Assembly: GCA_020851835.1 (NCBI GenBank)
Contig: JADZBZ010000290.1
Location: 1-11,282 of the forward strand
DNA: 11,282 nt
Direction of reading: 5' to 3'
Origin: Acidobacteriota bacterium
Lineage (GTDB): Bacteria; Acidobacteriota; Vicinamibacteria; Vicinamibacterales; UBA2999
Part shown: positions 1 through 7,192 of the stretch, piece after piece
How positions within the stretch are numbered: the stretch's first letter is position 1
Layout: the number at the start of each line of letters is the position of its first letter
Notes under the pieces: model-generated
Databases searched by the model: none
Told to the model about the DNA's origin: nothing
Seen by the model: only the letters and a program-made list of their open reading frames with translations
Translations under genes and position numbers: made by a program

Positions 1-1197
1 GCCGCCTCGCCGCCGCCTTCGGCCGTGCCGTTGCCGGTCGGCGAGCAGCCCCCGGTGACCCGGACGGTGCGCATCGAGGTGCCTTCGCGCGTCAATCCGG
101 GCCGGGCCGCCAGGGCGGACCAACTGTTGCGGGCGGCCACCACGCACGATGCGTCCGAGCTGTTCCTGGTCTCGCAGTCGCGGCCGTACATCCGCGCCGG
201 GGGCGACATCCAGGTGCTGGCCGACGAGTCGGTGCTGCAGGCGGTCGACGTGGACGCCCTGCTGGCGGATCTGACGCCGGAGCCGTGGCGCGACGCCGTG
301 CGGCGCGGCGAGCCGGCCGAGTGGTTGATCGAGCTGAACGGCGTTGGCCGGGTGCGTTGCGGATCCTTCCGCGATCACCGAGGCCCCGGGGCCGTTTTCC
401 GATTCGTCGCCACCCAGGCCGCATCGGCCGAGCAACTGGGGCTGGCGCCCGACGCCGTGCTGCTGGCCACCGAGCCGGAAGGTCTTGTCGTGGTGGCGGG
501 GCCGGCGGGCAGCGACCGATCGGCCATCGTGGCGGCCTTTGTGGACATCATCAACCAGCGCCGCAGCGACTACATCATCACGATCGAGCGTCAGCTCCGT
601 ACGCTGCACGAGAACCATCACGCCCTCGTGAGCCAGCGTGAGGCCGGCACCGACGACGCGCGCCTGATCGCCGCTGTGCGCGGGGCCTTGCGCGAGAACC
701 CCGACGTCATCGTCATCGAGGACGCCGACTCGACCGGTCTTGCGGCCCTGGCCCTGGACGCGGCGCGCGAGGAGAGGCTGGTGATTGTCTCGATCGAGGC
801 CACGTCGGCCGCGGCGGCGGTACAGCGGCTCATCGAGTTGTTGCCCGCCGAAGCGAGGACGGCCGGCCGCGCGACCCTGTCGCGGGTGTTCCGAGGCGCC
901 ATCGCCCAACTGCTGGTTCGGAAGGCCACGGGCGGCCGCGTCGCGGCGCGAGAGCAATTGTCGGCGACGCGCGAGGTGTCGGCGGTCATTCGGGAGGCCG
1001 AGGGGACGGACCTGGCCGCCGCACTCGAAGCCCGGCGTGAGGGAAGCCCGCCGCTGGTGGACGTGCTTGCCGGCTACGTGCGGGACGGGGCCGTCGATGT
1101 GCGCGAGGCCTTCAGAAAGGCGCCGGATCAGGACCGCCTGCTGGCGGCATTGCGCGCGGAGGGCGTCGACACCACGCCGGTCGATCGCCTCGCCTAG
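1..1197 (+). CDS. PilT/PilB-family (GspE-type) ATPase-like protein with degenerate nucleotide-binding site, 5' partial
   Basis: The reading frame is open to the left edge, so the true start lies outside; an internal GTG at 25 is the first possible start in view, and residue numbers count from it. The fold is that of the type IV pilus retraction ATPase PilT: an N-terminal domain (about 30-135, with a DASELFLV segment like PilT's ASDLHL) and a RecA-like core (about 140-300). The signature motifs are altered. Walker A reads GPAGSDRS (159-166) where PilT has GPTGSGKS, losing the essential Lys. The Asp box reads ITIER instead of ITIED. The Walker B region is PDVIVIED (226-233) without the usual GEMRD. 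The His box has Glu near 258 where PilT has His. The C-terminal part (RLIELLPAE, AIAQLLVRK, GGRVAA) is well preserved. It is probably a non-hydrolysing paralogue or one half of a tandem PilT protein. The Ala/Pro-rich stretch at the left edge resembles a linker. The family call is firm; the role is unknown. Confidence 0.82.
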   Translation, partial: AASPPPSAVPLPVGEQPPVTRTVRIEVPSRVNPGRAARADQLLRAATTHDASELFLVSQSRPYIRAGGDIQVLADESVLQAVDVDALLADLTPEPWRDAVRRGEPAEWLIELNGVGRVRCGSFRDHRGPGAVFRFVATQAASAEQLGLAPDAVLLATEPEGLVVVAGPAGSDRSAIVAAFVDIINQRRSDYIITIERQLRTLHENHHALVSQREAGTDDARLIAAVRGALRENPDVIVIEDADSTGLAALALDAAREERLVIVSIEATSAAAAVQRLIELLPAEARTAGRATLSRVFRGAIAQLLVRKATGGRVAAREQLSATREVSAVIREAEGTDLAAALEARREGSPPLVDVLAGYVRDGAVDVREAFRKAPDQDRLLAALRAEGVDTTPVDRLA

Positions 1198-1198
1198 A

Positions 1199-1630
1199 TC
1201 ATCCCAGCCACGGTCGCAGCTCTTCGACCAGCACCTCCACCACGTCCTCCTCGGTGAGAGACGCGATGGCCACCGTGCCGGGCTTCACCGGCCGCTCCTG
1301 GTGAATGGTGCGGCTGCCCCGGCCGCGCGTGATGCTCACGAGGGCCAGCGGCGGGTCGACGGTGGCGTCGAAGGTGAGCGCAATCGACTCGTCCCGGCGC
1401 CGCTCGGGCACCAGCCGGACCTCGCCTGACGGCGTCATCACCTCCCAAGGCAGGCCCTCGGACTTGAGCACGATCGCGACGGCGCGAAAGGCCGGGATGG
1501 CGCAGCTATCGAGGAACGTGTCGAAAGCCTTCTGCGCCTCCTGCACGCGCCCGCGCCGGTCGGCCGCTTCGCGGCGCTCCTGTTCGATGGCTCTCTGCAG
1601 CCGCTTGCGGACCTGGGCGATGTCGGCCAT
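1199..1630 (-). CDS. Small hypothetical protein with N-terminal coiled-coil-like helix
   Basis: I do not recognise this 143-residue protein. Residues 1-40 are rich in Arg, Glu, Gln and Ala with heptad-like spacing (for example VRKRLQRAIEQERREAADR), suggesting a long helix or coiled coil. The rest looks like a small alpha/beta domain (WEVMTPSGEVRLVPE, IALTFDATVDPPLALVSITRG) ending in a short acidic helix (LTEEDVVEVLVEELRPWL). There is no signal peptide or membrane segment, so it should be cytoplasmic. It is the last gene of the minus-strand operon, starting 3 bases after the CoA transferase stop. A GGGAGC ribosome-binding sequence (minus strand of 1641-1646) lies 10 bases upstream of the ATG, inside the end of the preceding gene. 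The tight linkage supports co-expression but does not reveal a function. Its stop codon lies one base from the stop of the convergent PilT-like gene. Confidence 0.78.
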   Translation of the reverse strand: MADIAQVRKRLQRAIEQERREAADRRGRVQEAQKAFDTFLDSCAIPAFRAVAIVLKSEGLPWEVMTPSGEVRLVPERRRDESIALTFDATVDPPLALVSITRGRGSRTIHQERPVKPGTVAIASLTEEDVVEVLVEELRPWLG

Positions 1631-1633
1631 CGA

Positions 1634-2821
1634 TCAGATCGCTCCCGCGGCCTTCAGGTCTTCAATCATCTCCCGATCGTACCCCAGTTCCCGCAACACC
1701 GCCGATGTGTGCTGTCCCAGCGTCGGTGGCGGCGTGCGCACGCTCGCCGGTGTGCCCGACAGCTTGATGGGTGTGCCCATGACGCGGGTCGGGCCCGCGG
1801 TCGGATGCGACAGCGAGACGATCATCTCGCGCTCGGCCAGCTGCGGGTCGGCGAGCACCTCGGGCACGTCGCGCACGCCACCGCACGGGATGCTCGCGGC
1901 GCGGAATCGTGCCGTCCACTCGGCGCGCGTACGGCCGCTGAGGGTGCGATCGAGCTCGGGTTTGAGCGCGTCGTAATGGGCCATGCGATCGCGGTTGGTC
2001 CGGAAGCGCGCATCCGCCGCCAGGTCGGGGCGGCCGATGGCGGGGCAGAACCGCTGCCAGAGGCCGTCGTTGCCTACGGCGACGACGATCTCCCCGTCAG
2101 ACGTGGGCAAGGTTTCGTACGGCGCGATCGTCGGATGCCGGTTTCCCATCCGCGCCGGCGCCTGGCCGGTCGCGAAGTAATTGCCGGCCTGGTAGGTGAG
2201 CAGCGCGGCCGTTGCGTCCAGCATCCCGACGTCGACGCGCTGGCCCCAGCCCGTGCGTTCGCGGGCGAAGAGCGCCGAGGTCACACCCTGAGCCGCGAAC
2301 ATCCCCGCGACGATGTCCGAGATGGCCACGCCGAGCCGGAACGGAGGACCGTCGCCGGCCCCCGTAACGCTCATCAGCCCGCCCTCCGCCTGGATGACGG
2401 CGTCGTACCCGGGCTCGTCCCGCCGCGGGCCCCATTGTCCGTAGCCTGAGATGGACGCGTAGACGAGGCGCGGATGGCGCCGGTGGACCGCGTCCCACCC
2501 GAACCCGGCGCGGTCGAGTGCGCCGGGCTTGAAGTTCTCGACCAGCACGTCGGCGCGCCCCAGCAGCCGCTCGAGGACGTCGCGGCCCTGCGGATGCTTG
2601 AAGTCGAGCGACACGCTCTCCTTGTTGCGGTTGACGCTGAGGAAGTAGGCGCTCTGGTCCCCGACGAAGGGCGGCCCCCAGTGGCGCGTGTCGTCGCCCT
2701 TGCCGGGATGCTCCACCTTGATGACACGACCGCCCATGTCGCTCAGCATCATCGTGCAGTAGGGGCCCGACAGCACGCGAGTCAGGTCGAGCACGGTGAT
2801 GCCCGCGAGCGGTCCGCTCAT
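1634..2821 (-). CDS. Class III (CaiB/BaiF) CoA transferase
   Basis: This 395-residue protein has the family's normal length and layout. It opens with PLAGITVLDLTRVLSGPYC and then MGGRVIKVEHPGKGDDTR, followed by the NRNKESVSLDFK segment and VENFKPGALDRAGFG. Asp169 (in GVAISDIVAGM) falls exactly where formyl-CoA transferase carries its catalytic Asp169, which forms the aspartyl-CoA anhydride. TGWGQRVDVGMLDA follows, as in the family. Such enzymes move CoA between carboxylic acids (for example formyl/oxalyl, carnitine, succinyl/itaconyl or bile-acid donors); the substrate pair cannot be read from sequence. The ATG overlaps the stop of the homoserine dehydrogenase gene in an ATGA, suggesting translational coupling. 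The neighbours (aminotransferase and dehydrogenase) suggest an acyl-CoA derived from an amino acid, but that is inference. Confidence 0.93.
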   Translation of the reverse strand: MSGPLAGITVLDLTRVLSGPYCTMMLSDMGGRVIKVEHPGKGDDTRHWGPPFVGDQSAYFLSVNRNKESVSLDFKHPQGRDVLERLLGRADVLVENFKPGALDRAGFGWDAVHRRHPRLVYASISGYGQWGPRRDEPGYDAVIQAEGGLMSVTGAGDGPPFRLGVAISDIVAGMFAAQGVTSALFARERTGWGQRVDVGMLDATAALLTYQAGNYFATGQAPARMGNRHPTIAPYETLPTSDGEIVVAVGNDGLWQRFCPAIGRPDLAADARFRTNRDRMAHYDALKPELDRTLSGRTRAEWTARFRAASIPCGGVRDVPEVLADPQLAEREMIVSLSHPTAGPTRVMGTPIKLSGTPASVRTPPPTLGQHTSAVLRELGYDREMIEDLKAAGAI

Positions 2822-3891
2822 CGACCGGTCCAGTCCCGCAGCCGGAGGCTGATGCGCGACAGGTCGCTCAGCACCGCATACGCCGTCTGGGTGAGCGTAC
2901 TCTCGCGCTGCACGATGCCGACTTCACCGAGCAGGTCCGTGCGCAGGTACAGCGCGTTCTCAGTGTCGGCCAGCTCCGCCAGCGGATCCCCGGGCGCGAG
3001 CATTTCGGGTTCCACGCGGGCGATGAGCTCGGCCCCGCGCCGTCCCGCCGACGCGACCAGCCGGACGCGCCGGCCATGGGCGATGGCTTCGCGCAGATCG
3101 GCGGTTCTCACGCCGGCGATGCCGGTGCGTGCCACGTCGTGCGGCGTGATGCGGCCGCCCATCAGCACGTTGACCAGGGCGGCGGTCTTGGCGGCGGCAT
3201 CCCAGCCGTCGATGTCGAGCGAGGGATCGGCCTCGGCGATGCCGCGGCCCTGCATCTCACGAACGGCCAGGTCGAAGCTCTGCCCGCGTTCGAGCGCCGA
3301 GAGGATGAAGTTGGACGTGGTGTTGATGACGCCGCGGAAGCCCTCCACCCGGACCGCTGGCATCGTCTCGCGCACCAGGTTGAACACCGGCACGCCGTCC
3401 ATCACCGCCCCTTCGAAGAAGAAGACGCGATCCACTGCGTCGGCCAGCGATTCGAGCTCGTCGTAAGCGAACGCAGCCGGCCCCTTGTTGACGGTCACCA
3501 CGTGCATCTGCGCCTCGAGCGCCGCGCGGACGTGGGTGATGGCGGGCTCGCCCCGCTCGATGTCGAGCACCGTCGACTCGACGCACACGAGGCGGCCTTC
3601 AGCGGCATCGTCGGCCAGCAGGCTCGACGCCTGCCGCAGCAGATCGAGACCGCTTCGCTCGCCGGGCTCCGGATCGAGCCGATCGAGCGACTGGTTGGCC
3701 TCGACCAGGGCGGCCGCGCGCTCCACGTCCACGCCGGCCGGGTTCAGCACCGTGCCATGGTGCCGCGTGGCGACACCCACGACCCGCCACTCGAAGTCGA
3801 GCCGGTCGGCCACTTCGGTCAGCAGGCGCACCAGGCGCCGGCCGACGTGGCCGAAGCCCACCAGCACCAGCGACAACTCGGGTGCGATCAT
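2818..3891 (-). CDS. Homoserine dehydrogenase-family oxidoreductase without ACT domain
   Basis: The 357-residue product has an N-terminal NAD(P)-binding fold with GFGHVG (12-17), the VNKGP loop (Lys136) that corresponds to the NK motif of homoserine dehydrogenases, and the conserved INTTSNFIL segment (189-197). The catalytic region AEADPSLDIDGWDAAAK (219-235) places Glu220, Asp231 and Lys235 with the same spacing as Glu208, Asp219 and Lys223 of yeast Hom6. The classical reaction is interconversion of aspartate semialdehyde and homoserine. Typical bacterial enzymes are about 430 residues with a C-terminal ACT domain for threonine feedback; this one stops after the catalytic domain, so feedback control of that kind is not expected. 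It sits between an aminotransferase and a CoA transferase, with ATGA overlaps on both sides, rather than with other threonine genes. A related hydroxy acid or semialdehyde substrate is therefore possible. Confidence 0.9.
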   Translation of the reverse strand: MIAPELSLVLVGFGHVGRRLVRLLTEVADRLDFEWRVVGVATRHHGTVLNPAGVDVERAAALVEANQSLDRLDPEPGERSGLDLLRQASSLLADDAAEGRLVCVESTVLDIERGEPAITHVRAALEAQMHVVTVNKGPAAFAYDELESLADAVDRVFFFEGAVMDGVPVFNLVRETMPAVRVEGFRGVINTTSNFILSALERGQSFDLAVREMQGRGIAEADPSLDIDGWDAAAKTAALVNVLMGGRITPHDVARTGIAGVRTADLREAIAHGRRVRLVASAGRRGAELIARVEPEMLAPGDPLAELADTENALYLRTDLLGEVGIVQRESTLTQTAYAVLSDLSRISLRLRDWTGR

Positions 3892-5039
3892 CGCTTCGGC
3901 GCGGCCGAGGGGGCGGCGGCGAGCGCCTCGAGCACATCATGAACGCGGGCGAGACCCTGCGTCACGTACGAGGGCGATTCACCGAAGCCGATCCGCAGGT
4001 AGCGGTCCATGCCGAAGTGGTCGCCCGGCACGATCAGCACGCTCTTCTCCTCGCGCAGGCGCGTGACCAGCGCCGTGGAGTTGATCTCATGCGTGTAGCG
4101 CACGTAGCCAATGGCCCCGGCCTCGGGCGGGATCCACGCGAACACGTCGCCGTGGCCGGCCAGCCACCTGGCGAGGATGGGCCGGTTCGCCCGGATGATC
4201 GTGCGCGCCCTCTCGAGCAGGCTCTGACGCCGGGCGGGGTCGAGGGCCGCTCGCGCCAGCCGGTCGCTGAGCGCGCCAGGCGCGATGGTCGTGTAGTCGT
4301 GGTACGACCACAAGGTGGCGGCGACCGGCGGTGGCGCCACGATCCAGCCGATGCGAAGGCCCGGCAGTCCGTAGGCCTTCGACAGCCCGCTGGTGACGAT
4401 GACGCGATCCCCGCGTCCCCACATCGACGCGGTCTCGTGGCCGTCTGGCTCGGCGCCCCGGTAGATCTCGTCGGACAGCACCCACGCGCCCACCTTCTCC
4501 GCCGCCCGGGCCACCGCATCCAGATCCGTCGCGGTGAGCCGCGCGCCCGTGGGGTTGTTCGGGTTGCAGAGGACGATGAGCTTGGTGCGCGAGGTGATCA
4601 GCGTACCGAGCGCATCCAGGTCCGCACGCCACCGGCCGGCGGCATGATCCTCCACCAGCGGCCACGCGCGAACCGTCGCGCCGAAGGCGCGCGCCAGGCC
4701 CCAGGTCTGCATGTAGTTGGGCAGCAGCATCACCACTTCGTCGCCGGGCTCGATGAGGCGCCAGGTGGCGATGTAGTTGGCCTCGGACCCGCCGTTGGTC
4801 ACCTCCACGTGGTCGACCGTGGCGCCGGGGTAGAGCGCGGCGACCGCCGCGCGCAGCTCGGGCGTGCCGTTCGACTGGGTGTACATGAGCGGCTGGTCGA
4901 GCAAAGCCTCCAGTGCGGCCGCATCGCCCAGCAGCTCGCGCGCCGAGAGCGGGCGCACGCCGCTTTCCGAGAGGTTGTACTCCACCTGATTCTCATAGGT
5001 GGACTGCATCCGCTCCATGGCGAACTGTTCGAGCTTCAT
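3888..5039 (-). CDS. Class I/II pyridoxal-phosphate aminotransferase
   Basis: A 383-residue fold-type I aminotransferase of the aspartate/aromatic (COG0436-like) group. Visible motifs are TNGGSEAN (81-88, phosphate-binding loop region), CNPNNPTG (158-165), SDEIYRG (189-195, with the Asp and Tyr that contact the cofactor), SGLSKAYGLPGLRIGW (217-232, Lys221 forming the Schiff base), and the C-terminal substrate-carboxylate Arg349 in YLRIGFGE. It transfers an amino group between an amino acid and a 2-oxo acid in the cytoplasm; the substrate is not determinable. The frame could extend to 5174, but that would run through the divergent gene. The ATG at 5039 gives a typical N-terminus (MKLEQFAMERMQS) and lies just below a TATACT element, so it is preferred. 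It is the first gene of the four-gene minus-strand operon and shares an ATGA overlap with the homoserine dehydrogenase. Confidence 0.92.
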   Translation of the reverse strand: MKLEQFAMERMQSTYENQVEYNLSESGVRPLSARELLGDAAALEALLDQPLMYTQSNGTPELRAAVAALYPGATVDHVEVTNGGSEANYIATWRLIEPGDEVVMLLPNYMQTWGLARAFGATVRAWPLVEDHAAGRWRADLDALGTLITSRTKLIVLCNPNNPTGARLTATDLDAVARAAEKVGAWVLSDEIYRGAEPDGHETASMWGRGDRVIVTSGLSKAYGLPGLRIGWIVAPPPVAATLWSYHDYTTIAPGALSDRLARAALDPARRQSLLERARTIIRANRPILARWLAGHGDVFAWIPPEAGAIGYVRYTHEINSTALVTRLREEKSVLIVPGDHFGMDRYLRIGFGESPSYVTQGLARVHDVLEALAAAPSAAPKR

Positions 5040-5045
5040 GGCGGG

Positions 5046-5057
5046 CAAGTATACTTG
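5046..5057. promoter_or_regulatory. Palindromic -10-like element between divergent genes (possible bidirectional promoter)
   Basis: The 34-base gap between the aminotransferase (start 5039, minus) and the SUMF1-fold gene (start 5074, plus) contains the perfect 12-base palindrome CAAGTATACTTG. It presents TATACT, a good -10 hexamer, on both strands: 5050-5055 on plus, and the complement of 5048-5053 on minus. It is the only AT-rich spot in the gap. No convincing -35 box is visible for either direction; TTCGAG at 5028 is the best, poor, plus-strand candidate. Predicted transcripts would have very short leaders, about 12 bases on plus and nearly none on minus. Confidence 0.45.
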
Positions 5058-5073
5058 GTCGGCTCGGCCCCGC

Positions 5074-5862
5074 ATGAGTGAGGACCTGGTACCGCGCTTC
5101 GTCTCGATCCCCGGTGGCGTGTTCACGATGGGATCCGACGATGGGAACGACGATGAGCGTCCGGCGCGTGTCATCCAGGTGGATGCCTTTCACGCGTCCG
5201 CCCATCCCGTCACCGTCGATCAATACGCCGTCTTCGTCGCCCAGACGGGGCATCCGCCGCCGACGCTCCGCGTGCTGCCGATGGTCGTGACCGCTCATCA
5301 CGAACTGCAGTTTCGCGAGCTCGCCGCACCCTACGTGTGGCGAAGCGGCCAGCCGCCGAGCGAGCGCGGCCGTCACCCGGTGACCCTGGTCACCCACGCG
5401 GACGCGGTGGCCTACTGCCGATGGCTCAGCGGTCAGATCGGGATGCTGGCACGGCTGCCCACCGAGGCCGAGTGGGAGCGCGCCGCCTGTGGCGGCCTCG
5501 AGCACAAGCGCTACCCGTGGGGCGACGACATCGATGCCTCGCGCGCCAATTTCCTGCCCGAGCCGTCGCTGAAACGCCATCGGGGCACACGCCCCGTGGG
5601 CAGCTATCCGGCCAACGGTTTCGATCTCTTCGATATGGCCGGCAACGTCTGGCAATGGGCCGCCGACTGGTACAGCGCCGAGGCCTGCCGCACGTCTCCC
5701 GACCGCAATCCCCGCGGCCCCGCGGTGGGCGTGTTCCGGGTGCTTCGCGGCGGCTCGTGGGTCACGCACGACGTGGATCAACTGCGCCGCGCCCACCGGC
5801 ACAAGGTGCCGCCCGATACCTATGCCTACAGCATCGGCTTTCGTGTGGTGTACTCGGGGTGA
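5074..5862 (+). CDS. SUMF1/formylglycine-generating-enzyme-fold protein lacking the catalytic cysteines
   Basis: A 262-residue single-domain protein of the FGE-sulfatase (SUMF1) family. Family landmarks appear in order: IPGGVFTMGSDDG (12-24), HPVTVDQYAVF, RLPTEAEWERAACGG, YPWGDD, RPVGSYPANGFDLFDMAGNV followed by WQWAADWY, RVLRGGSW, and a terminal IGFRVV. True formylglycine-generating enzymes carry two copper-binding cysteines in the segment just after GGS(Y/W). Here that segment reads GGSWVTHDVDQLRRAHRH with no cysteine, so sulfatase activation is not expected. There is no signal peptide. Related cysteine-free domains serve in EgtB-like enzymes, kinases or as binding modules; this one has no attached DinB or kinase domain. 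The ATG at 5074 is chosen because earlier in-frame ATGs overlap the divergent aminotransferase and its promoter-like element. Its stop overlaps the ribosome-binding site of the SIMPL gene, suggesting co-transcription. Confidence 0.88.
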   Translation: MSEDLVPRFVSIPGGVFTMGSDDGNDDERPARVIQVDAFHASAHPVTVDQYAVFVAQTGHPPPTLRVLPMVVTAHHELQFRELAAPYVWRSGQPPSERGRHPVTLVTHADAVAYCRWLSGQIGMLARLPTEAEWERAACGGLEHKRYPWGDDIDASRANFLPEPSLKRHRGTRPVGSYPANGFDLFDMAGNVWQWAADWYSAEACRTSPDRNPRGPAVGVFRVLRGGSWVTHDVDQLRRAHRHKVPPDTYAYSIGFRVVYSG

Positions 5863-5873
5863 GAGGACCTGCC

Positions 5874-6575
5874 ATGAGAATGCCGTACCTCGTCTTGCCG
5901 ATCGCCTTGTCGGTGGTCTCCCTCGCCCGCGCGCAGGCACTCCCTCCCGGCCCCCCCGTGGTCGTCGTGCAGGGCGAAGGCGTGCTGCGGATGGCGCCCG
6001 ATCAGGCCTTCGTGCGTATCGGCGCCGAGTCCAGATCGCGGAACCCCAGGGACGCGCAGAGCGCCAACGCCGAGGCCATGACCGGCGTGCAGCAGCGGGT
6101 GGCAGCGGCCGGAGTGCCCAGGGACGCCATTCGCACGCTGGCGGTCGCCCTGCAGCAGGAGTTCGACTACGCGGACGGCCGCCAGACGCTGCGCGGCTAT
6201 GTCGCCCGCAACGTGGTCGAGGTCCGCGTCGATGAGTTGTCGCGCCTGGCCGCGGTGCTGGATGCTTCGGTGGGTGCGGGTGCAACATCGATTCAGGCGC
6301 TGAGATTCGAGGTGAAGCAGCGCGCCGAGGTCGAGCGCGACGCGCTGGCGCAGGCCGTGGCCGACGCGCTGGCGCGGGCCGAGGCCGCCGCCCGGGGCGC
6401 CGGGCGCATGGTGGACCGCGTGGTGCGCATCGAAGAAGCCGGGGCGCCGAGCGTGGCCCGGCCCCAGGCGATGGAGATGGCGCGGATGGCCGCCGACGCC
6501 GCGCCGGCGACGCCGGTGGCCGAAGGGGAGATAGAGATCCGGGCCCGCGTGACGGTCACGGCCGCGCTCAAATAG
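5874..6575 (+). CDS. Secreted SIMPL-domain (DUF541) protein
   Basis: A 233-residue protein with a clear Sec signal peptide (MRMPYLVLPIALSVVSLARA, possible signal peptidase cleavage after ARA or AQA), so it should be periplasmic. The mature part is one SIMPL domain, as in the Brucella 26-kDa periplasmic immunogenic protein. It begins with VVVQGEGVLRMAPDQAFVRIGAE, continues with an Ala-rich helix (DAQSANAEAMTGVQQRVAAAGV) and YVARNVVEVRVDELSRLAAVLD, and ends with EIEIRARVTVTAAL. The molecular function of the family is poorly defined; stress tolerance and envelope roles have been proposed for some members. A strong ribosome-binding site, GAGAGGA (5861-5867), overlaps the stop of the SUMF1-fold gene and sits 6 bases before the ATG, so the two genes are probably one transcript. 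The segment near 190-212 is rich in Ala, Met and Pro and looks like an insertion or flexible loop. Confidence 0.9.
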   Translation: MRMPYLVLPIALSVVSLARAQALPPGPPVVVVQGEGVLRMAPDQAFVRIGAESRSRNPRDAQSANAEAMTGVQQRVAAAGVPRDAIRTLAVALQQEFDYADGRQTLRGYVARNVVEVRVDELSRLAAVLDASVGAGATSIQALRFEVKQRAEVERDALAQAVADALARAEAAARGAGRMVDRVVRIEEAGAPSVARPQAMEMARMAADAAPATPVAEGEIEIRARVTVTAALK

Positions 6576-6639
6576 CCGATTCAACCCATCCGGAACCCTC
6601 GGCGCAGCACTGGGGTACGATGTCGAAGGTCTCAAGCAC

Positions 6640-7164
6640 ATGGCGACAGCCCTTGTCCCCGGCATCTACGACCGGCGCGTGGCCGACGTGGAGCTCAGCG
6701 CCAACACCGAGGTGGCATACGAGATGACGTGCCGGCTGACGCTCGAGGCACGGGTGGCCGAGGCCATCCGCGTGCACGGCCGCGACGCCTACCCGTACGA
6801 GTGCTGCGGGGCGCTCATCGGCCAACCGGGCCTGGCCGTGGAAGCCTGCGCGCTGCCCAACTCGACCGAAGAAGGCCCGAGGCGCCGCTTCCTGGTGCGC
6901 CCGTCCGACTATCGGACGGCCGAAGCACGGGCGTCAGAGCAGGGTCTGGCCCTGCTCGGGTTCTACCACTCGCATCCGGACCAGCTCGCCAGGCCGTCGC
7001 AGTACGATCTCGACCATGCCTGGCCCGTGTTCTCGTACATCATCCTGTCGGTGGCCGGCGGGTCGCCCGCCGACATGACCTCGTGGCGGTTGAGCGACGA
7101 TCGGACGCGGTTCGACGAACAGCCGCTCGAAGTGGCCGCTGGTGCCCCATCTCTCAACGCGTAA
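6640..7164 (+). CDS. JAMM/MPN zinc metalloprotease, Mec+-like (M67 family)
   Basis: A protein of 174 residues from the first ATG, with a complete JAMM zinc-protease signature: Glu54 in ECCG, then His110-Ser-His112-Pro, Ser120 and Asp123, in the exact H-x-H-x7-S-x2-D spacing. This is the deubiquitinase-type isopeptidase fold. Bacterial members such as Mycobacterium Mec+ cut after the Gly-Gly of CysO-like sulfur carriers, and QbsD of Pseudomonas trims QbsE. The next gene, 28 bases downstream, encodes a CysO-like domain with an internal Gly-Gly, the obvious substrate. Start choice is uncertain. ATG 6640 is supported by G/C-rich third positions from 6640 to 6723 and a TACGAT -10-like hexamer at 6616. 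ATG 6724 (146 residues, beginning MTCRLTLEARV) has a better GAGGTGG ribosome-binding site at 6709-6715 and matches the usual family length. The protein is cytoplasmic. Confidence 0.9.
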   Translation: MATALVPGIYDRRVADVELSANTEVAYEMTCRLTLEARVAEAIRVHGRDAYPYECCGALIGQPGLAVEACALPNSTEEGPRRRFLVRPSDYRTAEARASEQGLALLGFYHSHPDQLARPSQYDLDHAWPVFSYIILSVAGGSPADMTSWRLSDDRTRFDEQPLEVAAGAPSLNA

Positions 7165-7192
7165 CCGGGACTCCGCAACGAACCCTCACACC

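Noticed and set aside
4999..5073. Earlier ATG (4999) for the SUMF1-fold gene
   Set aside because: It would overlap the start of the divergent aminotransferase gene; the extra 25 residues are unlike the family and span the promoter-like palindrome.
5040..5174. N-terminal extension of the aminotransferase to an ATG at 5174
   Set aside because: It would read through the divergent gene's start and the palindromic promoter-like element, and the extra residues resemble no aminotransferase N-terminus.
4993..6288. A 431-codon open frame on the minus strand
   Set aside because: It is antisense to the SUMF1-fold and SIMPL genes and its product is low-complexity Arg/Ala/Pro/His-rich sequence with no recognisable domain.
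7142..7192. GTG start 17 codons upstream of the sulfur-carrier fusion
   Set aside because: It overlaps the end of the JAMM gene, and the ATG at 7193 gives an N-terminus lining up with CysO.
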